A stretch of DNA of 64,000 bases from Pilatotrama ljubarskyi (taxonomy: Eukaryota; Basidiomycota; Agaricomycetes; Polyporales; Polyporaceae), in NCBI GenBank assembly GCA_022385805.1, contig MU277713.1:60804-124803 (forward strand), in the 5' to 3' direction. Every line of letters starts with the position of its first letter. Position 1 is the stretch's first letter. The position numbers and the translations under genes are program-made. The notes beneath the pieces were generated by a model. That model saw only the letters and a program-made list of their open reading frames with translations. It made no database searches and had not been told where the DNA came from. This document shows, in pieces, positions 58,296 to 64,000 of the stretch.

Positions 58296-59740
58296 TCAGC
58301 CATGGCCGCGCAGCACAGCGAAAATAGACGGGGTCGCGGGGCTGGGAGATAGTGGGTGGTTGTGGGCCGAGTACGTACTGAAGAAACTGTGCGCGAGCGC
58401 CTCTGCCGCGGTGAGCCGTTGGAGGTGATCGTACCGCAGCAGCTTGTCCAGGAGGTCGATCCCATCGGTGCTGACGTTGGGCCGGTTGTCCGTAGTGACG
58501 AACCGGTTCCAGGGTATCTTGGGATAGCTGCGCATGACGAGAGCGGTTCGACGGTCAGCGGTGGTCTTTGCCCTGGCAATAAGCAAGCTTCCGTGACAGC
58601 GCACCTTTGGAGGAGCTCCTCGTCGTAAGTCTGAAGGTAAAGGCTGTACGTGGACAGGTAGCGCTCGAACTCGTCAGACCCGAGCACCTTCACGATCTTC
58701 AGCAGCTGGTCGTCATTGTCTCTCCCGCGGAAAAAGTTCTCCCGGCGGAAGATCTACGCAGCGACGGTCGGAGGTGAGGTGACTGCGCAGAGGTGACTAC
58801 GCACCATAGCCGCGAGGATACATCCGACGCTCCAAATGTCCAGGCTGTAATCGTAGTGCTTGTACCCTACCAGCAACTCTGGGCCCTTGAAGTACCTCGA
58901 CGCCACGCGGATGTGCAGCTCGACTCCTGGGTGGTAGAACTCTGCGAGGCCCCAGTCGATGAGGCGCAGCTAGAACGGGCCGGTAAGCATCGCCATACGA
59001 CCAACTCGCTCAACCTCGGCTCACTTTGCGACGTGCACGATCGAACATGATGTTTGCAGGCTTGACGTCTCTATGGATGATACCCCTTGAATGGACGAAA
59101 TCTAACGCCTGCAGAGGCACAGGTCCCACGCCGTCGTCAAGGCTTGGAAGTAAGCATCGAGAGGACGGCGCTCACCCTGAGAAGCTGGAACAGGTAATGC
59201 TTGATCTCCATCTCGGTCAAAGTGCAGTAGAGCTCCTTCCAGTCCGAGTTCTGGACGTATTCCATGACGAGGCTGTTCGAGCGCGACGGGCCGTCATGGA
59301 CGATGTCCATGAGCCGGATAACGTTCGGCCCTCCTGCGAGATTGCGGAGGATCTTGATCTCCCGCTTTATCTTCTTCTTCGCCACCGGCTTGAGGACCTT
59401 GATCACGCAGGATTCCTCGTTGGACGAGTCTATGCCCTCGAACACCTGCATTTACGAAAGGTCGCAGGAAGAGTGGTCTTAGGACGGTTCGATTTTGCAT
59501 CGGGTTGGCAGCCTGCCACTCACCTCGGAGTACCTCCCACCTCCCATCCTCCTCACAATCTCATATCGATCCGGCACGTTCCAGTCAATTGTCATGCTCT
59601 CTAGATCCCCGTCGTCAAGTTAATATGTGGGTGTTCGATAGGCACGAGGCACCGGCCTGCTTAGAAACGTGCACCGACGTACCATAGTCGTACCACGACG
59701 GTCCCAACCGCGCGTTCACGTCCGCGTACACCCGCGCCAT
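58296..59740 (-). CDS. CKA1: Casein kinase 2 catalytic (alpha) subunit
   Basis: Starts [19 protein letters not shown]; an intron then leads to [20 protein letters not shown]. The glycine loop is [11 protein letters not shown] and the ATP-anchoring Lys is in [20 protein letters not shown], the Lys-rich stretch typical of CK2 alpha. The catalytic loop is [14 protein letters not shown] and the Mg-binding motif is [11 protein letters not shown] (DWG instead of DFG, a CK2 hallmark). Then [32 protein letters not shown] and [20 protein letters not shown] follow. About eight exons. The C-terminal end is uncertain: the last exon could end ...[22 protein letters not shown]2 is a constitutively active Ser/Thr kinase acting on many nuclear and cytosolic acidic sites, usually with a beta subunit. 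The gene looks intact. It is divergent from the GLTP gene. Confidence 0.92.
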
Positions 59741-60684
59741 CCTCTATGTGTCACAGCGAGTCGATAACAGACGAAAGACGAGGTTGGAGAAGAGAAAGGT
59801 GCCGCTGCCACTGCCACTTGTCCTTTCAGCACGCGGTCATCGTGGTAGCAAAGATCGGCGCAGGCTCAAAGAGTCCAGGCATGCACGCGCATGCAGGCGC
59901 ACGCTCAGCCACCGCGTTTGGCGCCCGCAGCCACGGCGCTTTCGCAATACTCATAAGCGCCTAATGCAAGCGCCCCGGCGAATCGGGAGGCTTGGCCGAG
60001 GTTTGGCCGGCACGTTTACTCGAGCCGTCCCGGGTATCGAGGGTTCGGTGGAGGCGCCCATAATACTACTGTATGCCAGCGCCTCTTGCGATGGCACGTC
60101 GTCCAGGCCGAGGTCGACGTCAACGCCAATACGGCGTGCAGCGAGCAGAAAGCACTCCACGCAACGTCAACCTTCTCTACTCCTGCAACTATACTTACTC
60201 GCTGGGCCCAGAAAAGCCCTTACAGAGACCGCCGACAAAGACAGAAAACCACCGAAGACCGTGCCGTCGATATTCTGAGCTCGGCGTCACCTCTTGTGAG
60301 CAACGACATCTGAGTTGTACGCACGTCCCAGGCGTGCGGCAATACGCCCTCCGAGGTATGTCCTCCCTTGAAGCCGGCGGCACAGCACACGCATATGAAT
60401 ACGGCGCGAGCTCGATCGCGCCCGCCCACGGAAACGGGACCGGTGCCAATCAGCTTGACGAGATATCGATCTGCGCGACGGCGGGCACGACCGGAGTCTG
60501 CCGGCCCATCCTACGGAATCGCTATCCACCGTGCACGCCGTTGTCGTCTCGCACCGTCGCGGACTCCATGCGCCTCATCTTGCTTTCTACCTGCCTACTT
60601 AACCCCATCGCTCGTTCTGCGTAGGCCCCGGACGACCGCTGACCTCTTTCGCTCGTCCTCTGACCAACGACTCCCACCGCGCCG
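59741..60684. promoter_or_regulatory. Shared divergent upstream region (CK2 alpha / GLTP)
   Basis: 944 bases separate the two divergent start codons. Both promoters must lie here. No obvious TATA box or repeated operator was recognised. Confidence 0.4.
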
Positions 60685-61935
60685 ATGGCGCCATACTTTG
60701 AGATCGCGAAGGTGAGGGCGTCCTTCGAAGTTCCAAACCCTCGCAATCGCCGCATCCTGTACCACGCCCCACGACACTGTCACGCCGGCAGCAGTAGCTT
60801 GCTTGGCGCACCGCTTCGAACCCTGCCGTTCCTAATAGTCGCTCACCGTGTTCCACCTCACAGTCGTTCGCCGACGTACCAATCACGGACGCCGGCGTAG
60901 ACACCGCGGCGTTTCTCCTGGCCTCGACCGACTTCGTGAACATGTTCGGTGCGTTCTCACTATATTCTGAGCCTCACGCTTGCCTGTTCGAAGGCGTGGC
61001 TCACTGCAGAACCCACTCGCTTCGGTGAATAGACCTCCTCGGCGGCGGCGTCTTCGCGTTCGTGCAGAACGACCTGCGCAGCAACATTACGGTACGCACT
61101 CTAGCAATGAAAAGCATCCCTCAGAGTCCCTCCGTGCGTGCGTCCGCGTAACCCGAGCTTCCTCCTTCCAGGGCGTCCGCCGCCGCTACGACGTCGCGCC
61201 CGCCGAATCGCCCACGCTGGAGAAGCTCGTCACGAACGAGTGCGGCAGTGGCGGCGGCGGCAGCGACCGCCACGGGACGGCGTGCCTCGTCCGCCTCCTC
61301 CGGTAAGCGCCTCGCCTCTCGTAACCGTCTCACACAAACGTCAAACGAGTGCCCACCCGTTCCCCTGTGCACGCGTCGCCCCGAACGCAAAGCGGCCTGT
61401 GGTTCACGTGCGAAGCGCTGCGTGTGAGTGACCCGTTCTCGCGTCGCCCGCCTGCAGTGTCTGGAGACGTGCGGGAGGCGGAGACGCGCTGGTGTCGTCG
61501 CGCGGGCAAGTTCCGGTGCTGACTACGAATGCGGATGGGCGAATGCAGAACATGCAGCAAGACAGGGAGGCGGAGCTACATACTTGCTTCAAACGCTCGT
61601 ACGACGCGAACCTCAAGCACCACCATTCGTTCGTTATCCGCTCGGTCGTCTCCGTATGTCGTTCCCTTCCTGTCTGACGCCACGTCGCCGGCGCTGAGCT
61701 TGTCGCGTTCTGGACGATGCGGGAAATCGCGTGTCCCTGGATTACCGTCGCGTTGCATTGCAATTAGGTTGCCATCCGGGCGGTGCCCCATAGACGTGAC
61801 TTCTACGCCCGCATCACGCAGGGCGGGTCGCACGAGAAGTTTGACAGTGAACTTACGAAATGGCTGGCGGGATTGGAAGTGATAGTGCTCCGTCTGAAGG
61901 AGTTCCTCGAAGAGGGTGGTTACGGGAGGGTGTAG
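60685..61935 (+). CDS. GLTP: Glycolipid transfer protein (GLTP / HET-C2 family)
   Basis: Seven exons keep frame: 60685-60711, 60864-60948, 61033-61091, 61172-61302, 61393-61423, 61549-61653, 61768-61935 (606 bases, 201 residues, the usual GLTP length). The protein starts MAPYFEIAK and continues SFADVPITDAGVDTAAFL, DLLGGGVFAFVQNDLRSNI, then TLEKLVTNE, GLWFTCEALR, LKHHHSFVIRSVVS and VPHRRDFYARITQGG. The family moves glycosphingolipids between membranes in the cytosol. Asp and Asn of the headgroup site (NDLRSN), the stacking Trp (GLWF) and the C-terminal His (KHHHSF) are present. The Lys usually three residues after the Asn appears to be Gly in this splice model (SNITGVRRRY). A filamentous-fungus homologue, HET-C2, is a heterokaryon incompatibility gene, but polymorphism cannot be judged here. 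Confidence 0.9.
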
Positions 61936-63486
61936 GCGGCAGAATGGCGCGCTTCGGGCGTAGGGATCCATCTGTCCGCACGTCAGTGGTCGCTGTTCTT
62001 ATCGCGCTGGTACAACGGGCCGTATATATACGGCCGCTTCTGTTCGGAGAGTTACGTTTGGGACGTGGAAATGTCCAGAGCGACACGTCTATCGGATATA
62101 ATTCATAATGCCGCGAGGGCTTGTCAGCGGGGTCAGGGGGCGAGTGACGGGTGCGTATCGAGGAGCCTAACGGACACGTCTTGTCTGGTGGGGGCATTCA
62201 TTGATGTGATGAGATGATCAGTAGATATGTTGGAAGGGCCAAGTGTACGGCGGAGCTGGTTGATGTACGTGTCGGCCTCGCCGATAGTGGGGAGCGATAG
62301 AGTTAACGTTCCAAGACAAGTGAGAACACGAGACCGATGTACGTCCTGAGCTGGAACGCGGTGGACCGATGGAAGGTTCGGATTCCCGCAGAGAGCGGGG
62401 CGGAGGCCCACGCCGGAGAGGGGCGAAGAGGCGACATGAGGAGCGCGATGCAGCGAGAGAACGACAGGGGGACAGCGAAGAGGAGCAGACGAGTACGTAC
62501 GGAGGGGTGTGGACAAGCGAGGGACGCAGCAGACAGAGAAGATGGAGGGTTCGGTTAGCGCGGTGCGGGGAAAAGGCCGACGGGCTGCTGTGTAGGGGTG
62601 GACGGGCGGGATCGCGGGAGTGAGATTGCCATGATGGTGGCCCTGGGCTGGGAGGAGGAGAGTCACACGTCTGGGCACGGCGAACGAAGGGGCATCGAAG
62701 AGAGAGAAGACGGCCAGAAGGAGGAAGAGATGCCCCGGGACAGAGAGAGACGAGAGCTGAGAGGAGGGGAAGGCTGCAACGTGGGTCGGCGAGTGCAGGC
62801 GCGTTTTCCAAAGACAACATACAATGTGACCATCTTGAGAGACACACAACACACGCCGGCGTCTCTCCCATGCCACCGACGTTTTCGATCAGCACAAAGG
62901 CGCCCATCAGAGTTCCCCCTCTCGTCCCTCGTCTTCGCAGCCATCGCCCAGCCACAAAAAACACACCCAGCGCGCCCCGGAGGACGCGCAGGACGGCGTC
63001 GGCGGCGGTGCGCGAGGAGCGCAGCCACCGAGGGCAGGAGGGCGGCGGGCGGAGGGCGGCGGGGACGCGAGCACATGGATATGAATCAGGAGCAGTCCCC
63101 GATCAGGATGACGGACGTCCTCATTTGGGCTGATTTCAATTTCGCGCCTGGGAATGTTTTCTGTTTGTTTTCGATGGAATTTCTGCTATTCTGAATTCAA
63201 TGTTTTCGTTCGCTTCTCTGGCCTGAGCCCCCCATCTTATATCGCCCCTCCTCTCTTCCACGTCAATCCTCCCCTCCACCCCCGCGCCCCCACTCTGCGC
63301 AACCCCCCACCGCCCGCGCGCCCGGTCGGCCCACCCACGCGCACCCACTCCAAGACATGCGATGCAGGTAGAGTGAGTGCTACCACACTTTCCTACCTCG
63401 GCCATGTACTCACCGCGTCCACAGAAGGCACCCCGCCGCGTCTATAGCCTCCCTCATGGCATCCTCAGCCAGGTCATATTTCTTTC
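61936..63486. other. No supported gene
   Basis: GC-rich, purine-biased stretches (62330-62800) give long overlapping frames on both strands (for example 62133-62964, minus) without domain or splice structure. I treat these as composition artefacts. Confidence 0.45.
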
Positions 63487-64000
63487 ATGTTCAATTCTTC
63501 GCGTCGTGCTCATCATATCCATAGCGTCCCGCAAAAGCGGAAGGAGCCGCCCGCAGAAAGCGCCGTCCGCCCCAGGCCTCCAGAGCGCGCCGATTCCCCA
63601 TCCGAGACAGACGCCGGCACCCAGAGCACCACCCCGACCGACGAGTACGGCAGCGGCCGCATCATCTGCGAGACCTGCGGCGACGCCATCTCCATCCGCG
63701 ACGAGGCCACCGGCGGCTTCACCGTCAAGCACTGGGACGCGCACCGCGTCACATGGCACGCGTCTCTCCATCCTCCTCCCAGCCGCTCTCCGTCCTGACT
63801 CACTCCACTTTGTAGCCAGAATGGTTCCCAGAACCCGGCCGAGGTCGCGCCCGATACGCCTGCCGCCCACCCCGACGCGTCGTCTCAGCCCGCCGCCAAG
63901 CGGCGCCGCGCGAAGCGAACAGAAGAGGAACGCATCGAGTACCTCCGTTCCGATCCATACGTCGCCAAGTTCGAGGCGTACCGCGTCCTCTGCGCGTCGT
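63487..64000 (+). CDS. Small zinc-binding protein, partial (continues past the right edge)
   Basis: Exon 1 (about 63487-63747) contains a disordered Pro/Ser/Glu-rich start and then GRIICETCGDAISIRDEATG and FTVKHWDAHR, a C-x2-C...H-x3-H type zinc motif. After an intron (63748-63819) the frame continues NGSQNPAEVAPDTPAAHPDA, AAKRRRAKRTEEERIEYLRS and PYVAKFEAYRVLCAS at the window end, where a second similar CxxC...H motif would be expected to begin. The architecture (repeated CxxC-KHWxxH modules around a basic RTEEERIEYLRxDPYV segment) is one I associate with small uncharacterised basidiomycete proteins. The start codon is uncertain; a short intron just before VPQKRKEPP is possible. Function is unknown. 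Confidence 0.6.

Noticed and set aside
62133..62964. Two overlapping minus-strand frames of nearly 250 codons
   Set aside because: Low-complexity Pro/Ser/Arg-rich translation from purine-skewed DNA, no splice structure, no domain.
1..64000. CRISPR array, rRNA or tRNA genes
   Set aside because: No regularly spaced repeats of the CRISPR type, no rRNA-like stretch and no cloverleaf with A and B boxes recognised by eye; the introns and gene families indicate a fungal nuclear genome.

Overview
The window looks like nuclear DNA of a basidiomycete fungus, most likely an agaricomycete and perhaps Polyporales. The genes carry many short introns of about 45-70 bases, mostly GT-AG with CTRAY-like branch sites. 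The gene families fit that group: paired Zn2Cys6 regulators, F-box genes, a hAT transposase with a BED finger, a Helitron-type Rep-helicase of the DUF6570 kind, and a small basidiomycete zinc protein. The taxonomic call is inference; most of the protein and exon reading is direct.

Left part (1-20.7 kb) is accessory-looking and gene-poor. It holds the 5' part of a WD40 gene leaving the left edge, several uncertain hypothetical ORFs, and a nearly perfect inverted duplication. The arms of that duplication are 9944-10784 and 14934-15753; without a poly-C/poly-G run that differs in length (39 versus 18), both are 802 bases. The right arm runs into an apparently intact RING-finger/coiled-coil gene (15545-16375). 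The left arm holds a truncated copy of its 5' end. A small complete three-exon gene (10988-11631) lies in the 4.1-kb loop.

Transposon part (20.7-44.6 kb). A hAT element (about 20.7-25.5 kb) has a full-length transposase gene broken by one frameshift. It is followed by about 5 kb of AT-richer, repeat-bearing DNA without genes. Two paralogous F-box genes (30520-33248 and 41658-44604) are then separated by a 7.7-kb element, 33830-41524. That element has perfect 16-bp terminal inverted repeats, a perfect 8-bp target-site duplication and subterminal repeats, yet its only large gene is an intact six-exon Helitron-type HUH Rep/PIF1-like helicase of about 1757 residues. Helitrons normally have neither terminal inverted repeats nor target duplications, so this is the main finding. 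A 5'-truncated LINE with an 11-bp target duplication is nested inside it. The second F-box gene has an in-frame stop codon.

Right part (45-64 kb) looks like stable core genome: two tandem, same-strand Zn2Cys6/Fungal_trans regulators (44950-48473, 51269-54855), the casein kinase 2 catalytic subunit (58296-59740) divergently placed from a glycolipid transfer protein gene (60685-61935), and the 5' part of a small zinc-binding gene at the right edge.

Limits: exon borders were read by eye from splice motifs and reading frame. Those given as exact for the Helitron, RING, GLTP and 10988-11631 genes keep frame over the whole length; others are approximate.
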